Assembly: GCA_024654105.1 (NCBI GenBank)
Contig: JANLID010000361.1
Coordinates: 1 to 12,396, forward strand
Length of the DNA stretch: 12,396 bases
Reading direction: 5' to 3'
Origin: Gallionella sp.
GTDB taxonomy: Bacteria > Pseudomonadota > Gammaproteobacteria > Burkholderiales > Gallionellaceae
The notes beneath the pieces are model-generated. The model did no database searches and had not been told where the DNA came from. It saw nothing but the letters and a program-made list of their open reading frames with translations. Below are positions 1 to 6,658 of the stretch, piece by piece. The position numbers were made by a program, and so were the translations under genes. Within the stretch, counting starts at the first letter, position 1. Every line of letters begins with the position of its first letter.

Positions 1-1303
1 GGCGGCGGCCCAGTTCTTCCATCACTGCGCCCTGATTGGAATCTTCCACGTCCACAGTCAGCACTTCGAACGGCTCGCACTTTTCGCCGTTGATTTCACG
101 GTACACCACGCGCGGCTTGCCGACGCCCATCTCAAAACCTTCACGGCGCATGTTTTCCAGCAGGATGGTCAGATGCAGTTCGCCGCGCCCGGCCAGCAGG
201 AACACATCGGTCTCGTCGGTATCCTCGACGCGCAGCGCGACATTCACCAGCAGTTCCTTGTTCAAACGGTCCCTGATCTGGCGGCTGGTGACGAACTTGC
301 CCTCCTGCCCCGCCAGCGGCGAGGTGTTGACCATCAGGTTCATGGTCAGCGTCGGCTCATCCACCTTGGGCATCGGCAATGCTTCCGGATTATTCACATC
401 GGCCAGCGTCACGCCGATACCGATTTCATCTATGCCGTTGATCAACACGATGTCGCCCGCAAGCGCTTCATCCAGCGGCACGCGTTCGATACCGCGAAAG
501 CCGAGCACCTGGTTGATGCGCGCGCGTTTCGGGGTTCTATCGCCGCTCATCACCATCACTTCCTGGCCAGGCTTGACGCGGCCGCGGCGCACGCGACCGA
601 CGCCGATGCGGCCGACGAAGCTGGAATAATCCAGCGCGGAAATCTGCAATTGCAGCGGCGCGTCCACATCGGTATCCGGTGCAGGAACGTGCTTGAGCAC
701 CGCGTCGAACAGCGGGCGCATGTCTCCGCCAACTGCGCCCTCACCCCCCGCCCCTCTCCCGCTTGCGGGAGAGGGGGGTTCTAGAGTGGCGTAGCCGTTC
801 AGTGCCGAGGCATATACCACCGGAAAATCGAGCTGTTCTTCGGTCGCGCCGAGCTTGTCGAACAGATCAAAAGTCTTGTTTATCACCCAATCGGGACGGG
901 CTCCGTCGCGATCCACCTTGTTGATCACCACGATGGGACGCAGGCCCAGAGCCAGCGCCTTCTTGGTGACGAAACGGGTTTGCGGCATCGGGCCTTCCAC
1001 CGCATCCACCAGCAGCAGCACGCCGTCCACCATGCCCAGCACGCGCTCCACTTCGCCGCCGAAATCGGCGTGACCGGGCGTATCCACGATATTGATATGT
1101 ACGCCTTCGTAATCCACCGCGCAGTTCTTTGCCAGAATGGTGATGCCGCGCTCTTTTTCCAGATCGTTGCTGTCCATCACGCGCTCGGCGATGTGCTTAT
1201 AGGAAGCAAAAGAACCTGCCTGACTCAACAGTTTGTCGACCAAAGTGGTCTTGCCGTGGTCAACGTGGGCGATGATGGCGATATTGCGAAGTTCGCGGGA
1301 CAT
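1..1303 (-). CDS. typA: TypA/BipA ribosome-associated GTPase (3' end beyond window)
   Basis: Translational GTPase of the EF-G-like family that binds ribosomes and supports 50S assembly and stress or cold adaptation. The first 434 residues are in the window, and reading continues past base 1. The start is ATG at 1301-1303 (MSRELRNIAIIAHVDHGKTT). G1 is AHVDHGKT at residues 12-19, followed by the RGIT switch, DTPGH, NKVD and SAL motifs. Domain II and the following segment (NTSPLAGQEGKFVTSRQ, RGELHL, NMRREGFE) match E. coli BipA closely. Between SALNGYA (to residue 172) and GDMRPLFDAV (from 193) the protein carries a Gly/Pro/Ser/Arg-rich stretch, residues 175-189, encoded by a palindromic repeat. 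This linker is about 11 residues longer than in E. coli BipA, and the frame is kept with no stop. It lies downstream of htpG on the same strand with a 206-nt gap. Identity is secure; whether the long linker affects function is unknown. Confidence 0.97.
   Translation of the reverse strand, partial: MSRELRNIAIIAHVDHGKTTLVDKLLSQAGSFASYKHIAERVMDSNDLEKERGITILAKNCAVDYEGVHINIVDTPGHADFGGEVERVLGMVDGVLLLVDAVEGPMPQTRFVTKKALALGLRPIVVINKVDRDGARPDWVINKTFDLFDKLGATEEQLDFPVVYASALNGYATLEPPSPASGRGAGGEGAVGGDMRPLFDAVLKHVPAPDTDVDAPLQLQISALDYSSFVGRIGVGRVRRGRVKPGQEVMVMSGDRTPKRARINQVLGFRGIERVPLDEALAGDIVLINGIDEIGIGVTLADVNNPEALPMPKVDEPTLTMNLMVNTSPLAGQEGKFVTSRQIRDRLNKELLVNVALRVEDTDETDVFLLAGRGELHLTILLENMRREGFEMGVGKPRVVYREINGEKCEPFEVLTVDVEDSNQGAVMEELGRR
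751..776. repeat. GC-rich palindrome inserted in frame within typA
   Basis: A perfect inverted repeat with 12-bp arms (cccctctcccgc at 751-762 and gcgggagagggg at 765-776) and a 2-nt centre, tt. The surrounding tcaccccccg and ggggggttct resemble the common dispersed proteobacterial repeat of the type CCCTCACCCC...CTCTCCCGC-GCGGGAGAGGG; that resemblance is from memory. In the typA reading frame the repeat and its edges (about 737-781) encode residues 175-189, giving a low-complexity linker. Confidence 0.85.
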
Positions 1304-1335
1304 GGAAACAGCCTTGCTATATGAAAAGGGCGCGC

Positions 1336-1341
1336 ATTCTA
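1336..1341 (-). promoter_or_regulatory. Possible extended -10 promoter of typA
   Basis: On the minus strand the sequence TGATAGAAT gives an extended -10 (TGn plus TAGAAT, one mismatch to TATAAT). It sits about 33 nt upstream of the typA ATG. No good -35 hexamer is seen 16-18 nt further upstream. An AAGG about 8 nt before the ATG may be the ribosome binding site. The call rests on the hexamer and its position only. Confidence 0.35.
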
Positions 1342-1380
1342 TCACATGGGGCGCGGGTATCCCGCATGAAACTGAAAAAG

Positions 1381-1497
1381 CGTTTCACCACGAAGAACAC
1401 GAAGCACACGAAGAAATAAAAGCCATTTTGTGGCTGTGCGGCTTTCAATGCACGCCTGGAAATTCTTCGTGATTTTCGTGGCCTTCGTGGTGAAAAC
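1381..1497. repeat. Imperfect 35-bp inverted repeat built from CACGAAGAA-like 9-mers
   Basis: The left arm (1381-1415) reads cgtttcaccacgaagaacac and continues with acgaagcac-type 9-mers. The right arm (1463-1497) is its imperfect reverse complement, ttcttcgtg...ttcgtggtgaaaac. Within each arm the motif CACGAAGNN recurs every 9 nt. The 47-nt loop holds a small inner stem, agcca/tggct (1421-1435). The element fills most of the 206-nt gap between htpG and typA. CACGAAG arrays of this kind occur as intergenic repeats in many bacteria (memory). On the minus strand the structure is followed by a short T run (CTTTTTC), so it might also weakly terminate htpG transcription. Confidence 0.75.
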
Positions 1498-1509
1498 AGG
1501 CTTTAAGGA

Positions 1510-3411
1510 TCAACCACCCAGTTCCAGCATCAGTTGGTTGATGCGCCTGACGAAGGTTGCCGGGTCATCGAGCTGTCCGCCTTCAGCCAGCAATGCCTGA
1601 TCGAACAGCACCGCCGCCCAGTCGTCGAAGCGCTTTTCCTCGGTTTTCAGGCGCAGCACCACCGGATGCTGCGGATTGATTTCCAGGATCGGCTGCGAAA
1701 CCGGAGCCTTCTGTCCGGCGGCCTTGAGCATCCGCGCCAGGTTGCCGCTCAGGTCGTGCTCGTCGGCCACCAGGCAGGCCGGGGAATCGGTCAGGCGGTG
1801 CGTGACGCGCACTTCCTTGACGCGCTCGGCGAGGCTGCTCTTGATCTTGCCGGTCAACTCCTTGAATTCGTCCGCCCGCTTCTCCTGCGCCTGCTTCTCG
1901 GCCTCATCCTCCAGCTTGCCCAGGTCGAGGCCACCCTTTGCCACCGATGCCAGCGGCTTACCATCGAATTCGGTGAGATAGCTCAATGCCCATTCGTCCA
2001 CGCGGTCGGACATCAGCAGCACCTCGATGCCTTTCTTGCGGAACACCTCCAGGTGCGGGCTGTTCTTCGCCGCATTGAAGGTCTCGGCAGTGACGTAGTA
2101 GATCTTCTCCTGCCCTTCCTTCATGCGGCCGATGTAGCCGGCCAGCGACACGGTCTCTTCCGGCGTGTCGGCATGGGTCGAGGCAAAGCGCAACAGCCCG
2201 GCGATCTTGTCCTTGTTGGCGAAATCCTCGCCTACGCCTTCTTTCAAAGCCTTGCCAAATTCCTTCCAGAACGTCGCGTATTTTTCCTTGTCGTTTTCGG
2301 CAAGGTCGGCCAGCAGCGCCAGCACCTTGTTGGTGCAGCCCTTGCGGATCGCCTCGATGTCTTTCGATTCCTGCAATATCTCACGCGACACGTTGAGCGG
2401 CAGATCGCTGGAATCGACCACCCCGCGCACGAAGCGCAGGTACAGCGGCATCAACTGCTCGGCGTCGTCCATGATGAACACGCGCCGCACATACAGCTTG
2501 ACACCGTGGCGGGACTGGCGATCCCACATATCGAACGGCGCGTGCGCCGGGATGTAGAGCAACTGCGTGTATTCCTGGCGTCCCTCGACGCGGACATGCG
2601 TCCACGCCAGCGGGTCGTCGAAGTCGTGCCCGACATGCTTGTAAAATTCCCGGTACTGCTCGTCGCTGATCTCGTTCTTGCTGCGCGCCCACAAGGCCGA
2701 CGCCTGATTGACGGTCTCGTCCTCATCGGTGAGCTGCTGCTTATCGTCTTTCCACTCTTCCTTCTTCATCAGGATCGGCTGGACGATATGGTTGGAATAC
2801 TTGCGGATGATGCCGCGCAGTTTGTGACCCTCCAGCAGGTCGTCCTGCCCGTCGCGCAGGTGCAGCGTGATCTCGGTGCCGCGCGTGGCTTTCTCCACCA
2901 TCTCGATGGAGAACTCGCCGCCGCCGTCGGACTCCCAGCGCACGCCCTGGCCAACATTCTCGCCGGCGCGGCGCGTCAGCACCGTCACCCTGTCCGCGAC
3001 GATGAACGAGGAATAAAAGCCAACGCCGAACTGGCCGATCAGGTGCGCATCCTTCTGCTGGTCGCCGGAAAGCCGCGAGAAGAACTCGCGCGTGCCAGAT
3101 TTGGCAATGGTGCCGAGATTGTTGATGACCTCGTCGCGATTCATACCGATGCCGTTGTCGCTCACGGTCAGCGTTCTGGCCGTCTTGTCATAGCCGATGC
3201 GAATAGCCATGTCCGAATCGTTTTCGAACAGTGCCGCATTGTGCAATCCCTCGAAGCGCAGCTTGTCGCAGGCATCGGAAGCGTTGGAAACCAGTTCGCG
3301 CAGGAAAATTTCGCGGTTGGAATACAGCGAGTGGATCATCAATTGCAGCAGTTGTTTCACCTCGGCCTGGAAGCCCAGGGTCTCGCGGCTGTTGGTTGCG
3401 TTTTCGGTCAT
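1510..3411 (-). CDS. htpG: HtpG, bacterial Hsp90 chaperone
   Basis: ATP-dependent cytosolic chaperone, 633 aa (E. coli HtpG is 624), collinear with the family. The N-terminal GHKL ATPase domain shows the catalytic Glu in FLRELVSNASDACDKL (E39, N43), the DNGIGM nucleotide motif (85-90), GTIAKSGT (100-107) and the GQFGVGFYS lid/glycine loop (126-134). The middle domain has the conserved RRVFIMDDAEQLMPLYLRFV and SSDLPLNVSREILQ segments. The C-terminal dimerisation domain ends with an RRINQLMLEL-type tail. The ATG at 3409-3411 is preceded by GGAGGA at good spacing. A sigma-32-like promoter lies 50-75 nt upstream of the start. No truncation or frameshift is visible. Confidence 0.98.
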   Translation of the reverse strand: MTENATNSRETLGFQAEVKQLLQLMIHSLYSNREIFLRELVSNASDACDKLRFEGLHNAALFENDSDMAIRIGYDKTARTLTVSDNGIGMNRDEVINNLGTIAKSGTREFFSRLSGDQQKDAHLIGQFGVGFYSSFIVADRVTVLTRRAGENVGQGVRWESDGGGEFSIEMVEKATRGTEITLHLRDGQDDLLEGHKLRGIIRKYSNHIVQPILMKKEEWKDDKQQLTDEDETVNQASALWARSKNEISDEQYREFYKHVGHDFDDPLAWTHVRVEGRQEYTQLLYIPAHAPFDMWDRQSRHGVKLYVRRVFIMDDAEQLMPLYLRFVRGVVDSSDLPLNVSREILQESKDIEAIRKGCTNKVLALLADLAENDKEKYATFWKEFGKALKEGVGEDFANKDKIAGLLRFASTHADTPEETVSLAGYIGRMKEGQEKIYYVTAETFNAAKNSPHLEVFRKKGIEVLLMSDRVDEWALSYLTEFDGKPLASVAKGGLDLGKLEDEAEKQAQEKRADEFKELTGKIKSSLAERVKEVRVTHRLTDSPACLVADEHDLSGNLARMLKAAGQKAPVSQPILEINPQHPVVLRLKTEEKRFDDWAAVLFDQALLAEGGQLDDPATFVRRINQLMLELGG

Positions 3412-3460
3412 GTTTCCTCCGGTTTGTTGTCAGTCTGGTTGCAAGTGGAACTTCGGTTGT

Positions 3461-3487
3461 ATTGGGTCGGATATGCAATTTTTCAAG
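3461..3487 (-). promoter_or_regulatory. Heat-shock (sigma-32/RpoH) promoter of htpG
   Basis: On the minus strand CTTGAAA (3487-3481) is separated by 14 nt from CCCAATAC, whose CCCAAT lies at 3466-3461. The sigma-32 consensus is CTTGAAA, 13-15 nt, then CCCCATnT. The -35 is a perfect match and the -10 keeps CCC-AT. The predicted start of transcription is near 3453, giving a leader of about 40 nt before the htpG ATG. This fits the known heat-shock control of htpG in proteobacteria. Confidence 0.75.
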
Positions 3488-3538
3488 AGGGTATGCCCGC
3501 GGCTTTAAAATACCGCTGGCTTTTATTTTGTCTATCCG

Positions 3539-3544
3539 TATAAT
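3539..3544 (+). promoter_or_regulatory. Perfect TATAAT -10 box, probable promoter of the helicase leader
   Basis: TATAAT followed by gcgcgg. The best -35 at 17-nt spacing is ctggct (3516-3521), which is weak. If used, transcription would begin near 3551 and give a leader of about 300 nt before the helicase ATG at 3849. No comparable promoter was found closer to the gene. Confidence 0.45.
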
Positions 3545-3745
3545 GCGCGGCTTGTCGCCACTGAGGCGGCATTTGTTCATCGTTATCTGACCTATCTCGC
3601 GCGCGTATGCAAATCGCGCCTGTCTATAAAAACTCATTATGAGTTTCCGGTTAGCTACGATGTTTTATGCGCCGGTTATTCTGTCTGCCCGTTTTTGACG
3701 TGTAGTTCTAACTACCAGCGCTTACCTGAGGGAACTATAAGTTCG

Positions 3746-3772
3746 TCATGCCGGATTCGATTCGGCATCCAG
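3746..3772. repeat. Dispersed-type palindrome (tcatgccgga...ggcatccag) in the helicase leader
   Basis: Arms atgccgga (3748-3755) and ttcggcat (3761-3768) pair over 8 bp with one G-U, around the loop ttcga. The flanks gtc and ccag complete a sequence that looks like the widespread GTCATGCCGG...CCGGCATCCAG repeat of Proteobacteria (memory). Further on, gatggattccc (3813-3823) resembles an eroded inverted second half (gggaatccatc). This suggests a decayed repeat unit that ends just before the helicase ribosome binding site. Confidence 0.6.
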
Positions 3773-3848
3773 TTATTTTTAACCGGGTGTTGGCTTGCGT
3801 CTTGCATAACGAGATGGATTCCCTTTGATTCTAAAATAAGGAAGCAAG

Positions 3849-5435
3849 ATGTCATTCGAAAATTTGAATTTAAACGCCGCCATTCTCAAGGCGATTGCCG
3901 AGACCGGCTACACCGAGCCTACGCCGGTGCAGGCGCAGGCTATCCCCGAAATCATGGCCGGCCACGACCTGATGGCCTCATCGCAAACCGGCAGCGGCAA
4001 GACCGCCGCTTTCATCCTGCCGGTGCTGAACCGTCTGGCCACGCCTTCCGCGATGCCCGGCAAAGGCCCGCGCGTGCTGGTGTTGACCCCGACCCGCGAA
4101 CTGGCGCAGCAGGTGTGTGATGCCGCGACCAAGTACGGCAAGAACATGCGCTTCAAGATCATCAGCATCCTGGGCGGCATGCCCTACCCGGTGCAGAACC
4201 GCATGCTGTCCGGCCATGTGGATATTCTGGTTGCCACCCCGGGCCGCCTGATCGACCATCTGGAACGCGGCCGCATCGACTTCTCGCGTCTGGAAGTGTT
4301 GATTCTGGATGAAGCGGATCGCATGCTGGACATGGGTTTCGTCGATGCCGTGGAACGCATCGCCCAGGCTACACCGAAGACACGCCAGACCCTGCTGTTT
4401 TCCGCAACGCTCGACGGCGTGGTCGGCAATCTGGCCTCGCGCCTGCTCAAAACACCGAAGCGCATCAGCGTCTCAGCAGCCAAGGACAAGCACGAAAATA
4501 TCGAACAACGCATGATGTTCGCCGATGACGTGGCGCACAAGAACAAGCTGCTCAGCCATCTGCTGACAGACGTTGGAGTGAATCAGGCGCTGGTGTTCAC
4601 CGCCACCAAGCGCGACGCGGACAGCCTTGCCGACCAATTGTCCGCACAGGGCCATTCGGTTGCGGCATTGCACGGCGACATGAACCAGCGCGAACGCAAC
4701 CGCACCCTGCTCAATATGCGCAACGGTAATGTGCGCATTCTGGTCGCTACCGACGTGGCAGCACGCGGTCTCGACGTGCGCGGCATCTCGCATGTGATCA
4801 ACTTTGACCTGCCCAAGTTCGCCGAAGACTATGTGCATCGCATTGGCCGCACCGGGCGCGGCGGCGAATCCGGCATTGCCATTTCGTTTGCCTCGAACCG
4901 CGACGCGCAATTGCTGAAGCGCATCGAACGCTACACCGAGCAAACCATCAAGATGCACACCATTGAAGGGCTGGAGCCAAAATACAAATTGCGCACCGGC
5001 GGCCCTTCGTCGGATCGCCCGCGCAGCAACAGCGGCCCGCGCCGTAGTAGCGGTGGCGGATTTGGCGGAAATGCGGGTGGCTTCGGTGCCAACCGCAACG
5101 GCGGCTTCGGCGGTAACCGCAGCAGTGCCTTTGCCGGTAATGGCAACCCTTCGACAGGCTCAGGACATGCCCGCGGCGCGGGCTTTCACCACAGCGCGCC
5201 GGACAGCCGCCATGGCCATGCCGTACGCAAGGAAGGTTTTGGGCAAGTAAACGGCAATACCCTTCAAGGACAAAATCGCGGCCCGGAAACTGGTCGTGGA
5301 TTTGGCGGAAACAGTCAGACACGCAACCCGGATCGCAGCTTTGGTAATCGCGGCGGCAACAGCGCTCCGCGCCGCGACGGTGATCGTCCGAGCTATGCAC
5401 TGGGACGTGGCCATAACAGCGGCAACAAGTGGTAA
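3849..5435 (+). CDS. rhlE: DEAD-box ATP-dependent RNA helicase, RhlE type
   Basis: ATP-dependent RNA unwinding enzyme linked to RNA degradation, ribosome maturation and cold growth; 528 aa. The Q motif is GYTEPTPVQAQAIP (20-33), motif I SSQTGSGKT (44-52), Ia PTRELAQQ (81-88), Ib TPGR (130-133), II DEAD (154-157) and III SAT (185-187). Motif V is ATDVAARGLD (300-309) and VI HRIGRTGR (330-337). After about residue 383 comes a long Gly/Asn/Arg/Ser-rich tail, typical of RhlE proteins and likely RNA-binding and disordered. Residues 434-439 (PSTGSG) are encoded by a repeat fragment. The ATG at 3849 follows AAGGA (3838-3842) with 6-nt spacing. The family is certain; RhlE rather than another DEAD paralogue is inferred from the short core and the tail. 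Confidence 0.93.
   Translation: MSFENLNLNAAILKAIAETGYTEPTPVQAQAIPEIMAGHDLMASSQTGSGKTAAFILPVLNRLATPSAMPGKGPRVLVLTPTRELAQQVCDAATKYGKNMRFKIISILGGMPYPVQNRMLSGHVDILVATPGRLIDHLERGRIDFSRLEVLILDEADRMLDMGFVDAVERIAQATPKTRQTLLFSATLDGVVGNLASRLLKTPKRISVSAAKDKHENIEQRMMFADDVAHKNKLLSHLLTDVGVNQALVFTATKRDADSLADQLSAQGHSVAALHGDMNQRERNRTLLNMRNGNVRILVATDVAARGLDVRGISHVINFDLPKFAEDYVHRIGRTGRGGESGIAISFASNRDAQLLKRIERYTEQTIKMHTIEGLEPKYKLRTGGPSSDRPRSNSGPRRSSGGGFGGNAGGFGANRNGGFGGNRSSAFAGNGNPSTGSGHARGAGFHHSAPDSRHGHAVRKEGFGQVNGNTLQGQNRGPETGRGFGGNSQTRNPDRSFGNRGGNSAPRRDGDRPSYALGRGHNSGNKW
5147..5166. repeat. Fragment of a TTCGACAGGCTCAGGAC-type dispersed repeat inside the helicase gene
   Basis: The 20-mer cccttcgacaggctcaggac matches the core of a very common proteobacterial intergenic repeat (TTCGACAGGCTCAGGACGAACGG type, known from memory). 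In the plus frame it encodes PSTGSG within the disordered tail (residues 434-439). On the opposite strand it spells the SLSKG peptide typical of that repeat. The surrounding codons encode Gly/Asn/Arg-rich units, so this piece breaks the local pattern. Confidence 0.65.
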
Positions 5436-5451
5436 CGCGTTAACCGCTCGT

Positions 5452-5480
5452 AAAAAAGGCACGCCTCGGCGTGCCTTTTT
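5452..5480 (+). terminator. Rho-independent terminator of the helicase gene
   Basis: A perfect inverted repeat, aaaaaggcacgcc / ggcgtgccttttt, separated by tc and ending in five T, 17 nt after the stop codon. The A run on the 5' side means it may also act on transcripts of the convergent exbD operon. Confidence 0.93.
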
Positions 5481-5520
5481 ACTTCAATCCGAAAAATGCA
5501 GTTCCTGCTGTATTGCTACT

Positions 5521-5579
5521 GTAGGTGCGGATTCATCCGCACAAAGCCTGTTGATCAGTGCGAATAAATTCGCACCTAC
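5521..5579. repeat. Nested inverted repeat (GTAGGTGCG.ATT..T.CGCAC type) overlapping the exbD stop
   Basis: The left unit (5521-5542, gtaggtgcggattcatccgc plus ac) and right unit (5558-5579) are inverted copies, identical at 19 of 22 positions. Each unit is also palindromic by itself: gtgcgga-ttca-tccgcac and gtgcgaat-aa-attcgcac. The 15-nt spacer is aaagcctgttgatca. The TAG stop codon of exbD (complement of 5576-5578) lies inside the right unit. It fills the gap between the helicase terminator and exbD. Similar GTAGGTGCGAATTCATTCGCAC repeats are known from several proteobacteria (memory). Confidence 0.8.
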
Positions 5580-5983
5580 TGTCCCGCCATCGTCATGAAT
5601 GACAGCTTGCTCACGCCGGCATGCTGCGCAATAGCCATGATCTGCGCCACACGGCCATAAGGAACTGTCTCGTCGGCGTGAATATGCAGCTCGTAATCGT
5701 CTTTACCCACTGCCGCTTCGGCGAGTTGTTTTGCCAGATCATCATCGCTGATGGAAATGCTTTCCAGGCTGATTTCCCCCTGCGGGTTGATCGTGACGGT
5801 CTGCTGTTTGGTATCCATGCGCGTCGCCACTGCGGCCGTCTTGGGCAGCTTCACTTCCAGCGATTGCGACAGCAACGGTGCGGTGACGATGAACACCACC
5901 AGCAGCACCAGCATCACGTCTACCAGCGGCGTGACGTTGATTTCGCTCATCATGTCCTGATTGGAATTATTCTGGAATGCCAT
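5576..5983 (-). CDS. exbD: ExbD, Ton-system proton-channel subunit
   Basis: Inner-membrane protein of the TonB-ExbB-ExbD motor that couples the proton gradient to TonB; 135 aa, near the usual length. The short cytoplasmic N-terminus (MAFQNNSNQDMMSEINVTPL) is followed by one membrane segment, about residues 20-38. It carries the essential aspartate (D22, matching D25 of E. coli ExbD) in VTPLVDVMLVLLVVFIVTAP. The periplasmic domain follows, with the conserved LHIHADETVPYGRV region (99-112). The ATG at 5981-5983 follows AAGGAAAAA. It comes 18 nt after exbB, so the two are co-transcribed. ExbD is preferred over TolR because tonB and exbB precede it and no tolA/tolB/pal is present. Confidence 0.95.
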   Translation of the reverse strand: MAFQNNSNQDMMSEINVTPLVDVMLVLLVVFIVTAPLLSQSLEVKLPKTAAVATRMDTKQQTVTINPQGEISLESISISDDDLAKQLAEAAVGKDDYELHIHADETVPYGRVAQIMAIAQHAGVSKLSFMTMAGQ

Positions 5984-6001
5984 CTGATTTTTCCTTTTGG
6001 G

Positions 6002-6658
6002 CTACACCCTGTAATCATGCTTCGCGGCCAGGCGCATAAAATCGTGCGCGAAATTTTCCAGATCGGCGATGGACAGGCGCATCCGCCGCAGGAAAAAGTT
6101 ATACGCCAGCACGGCAGGCAGCGCGGTCGCAATACCGATGGCGGTAGCGATCAGCGCCTCACCGATCGGACCGGACACGACGTCCAGACTGGCTGACCCC
6201 GTTTTGCTGATGTCCTGCAAGGCATGCATGATGCCCCATACCGTGCCGAACAGTCCAATAAACGGCGCAGTAGAACCAATGCTGGCCAGCATCGCCAGGC
6301 CACCCTCAAGTTGCCGTTGCAGGTTCTGCACCGTCTGGCGCAGGCTGCGCTCCAGGCCGTCCTGTGGCGAGCCGAGGTGCTTCATGTCGCCGCCCTGTTT
6401 TTGCGTATCGCGCAATTCGGCAAACCCCGCCTGCGCCAGACAAGCCTGCTTGCCGGGCATTTCCTCGCTGATGCGCGCCGCCTGCTGCCATTCTCCGGCA
6501 TCCCAGAATGAATCGTTGAAGGCGCGGTTATCCTTGCTGTCACGCCAGTATTGCCACGACTTGATCACGATGGTCGACCATGTGATGATGGAAAAAATTA
6601 CCAGCAAAGCAAGTGTGCCGCCGATGATCGGCGATGAAGACATCAATAAGTTATTCAT
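6002..6658 (-). CDS. exbB: ExbB, Ton-system motor subunit (MotA/TolQ/ExbB family)
   Basis: Forms the pentameric inner-membrane scaffold around ExbD; 218 aa against 244 in E. coli. There are three membrane segments, at about residues 12-34, 122-145 and 166-189. The signature STAPFIGLFGTVWGIM (129-144) contains the channel Thr (T130), and GEALIATAIG (166-175) carries the conserved Glu (E167). The cytoplasmic loop (about 35-120) is hydrophilic. Its ATG (6656-6658) overlaps the tonB TGA in an ATGA, showing translational coupling. Confidence 0.95.
   Translation of the reverse strand: MNNLLMSSSPIIGGTLALLVIFSIITWSTIVIKSWQYWRDSKDNRAFNDSFWDAGEWQQAARISEEMPGKQACLAQAGFAELRDTQKQGGDMKHLGSPQDGLERSLRQTVQNLQRQLEGGLAMLASIGSTAPFIGLFGTVWGIMHALQDISKTGSASLDVVSGPIGEALIATAIGIATALPAVLAYNFFLRRMRLSIADLENFAHDFMRLAAKHDYRV

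Larger units (their letters stand above)
3412..3848. other. 437-nt divergent intergenic region between htpG and the helicase
   Basis: No protein gene is supported here. It holds the htpG heat-shock promoter on the minus strand, a perfect TATAAT for the plus strand at 3539-3544, and about 300 nt of likely leader for the helicase gene. Small hairpins in the leader are aaactca-tta-tgagttt (3630-3646) and gtagtt-ct-aactac (3702-3715), followed by a dispersed-repeat-like palindrome at 3746-3772. The region is AT-richer than the flanking genes. A small RNA or structured cold-shock-type leader is possible but not shown. Confidence 0.6.

Noticed and set aside
173..784. Plus-strand open frames over the typA region
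   Set aside because: The minus strand encodes a clear TypA with all GTPase motifs; the plus frames are its shadows.
1534..3543. Very long plus-strand open frame (669 codons) antisense to htpG
   Set aside because: It mirrors the htpG codon pattern on the other strand, resembles no known protein, and htpG is unambiguous. Long antisense frames are common in GC-rich genes.
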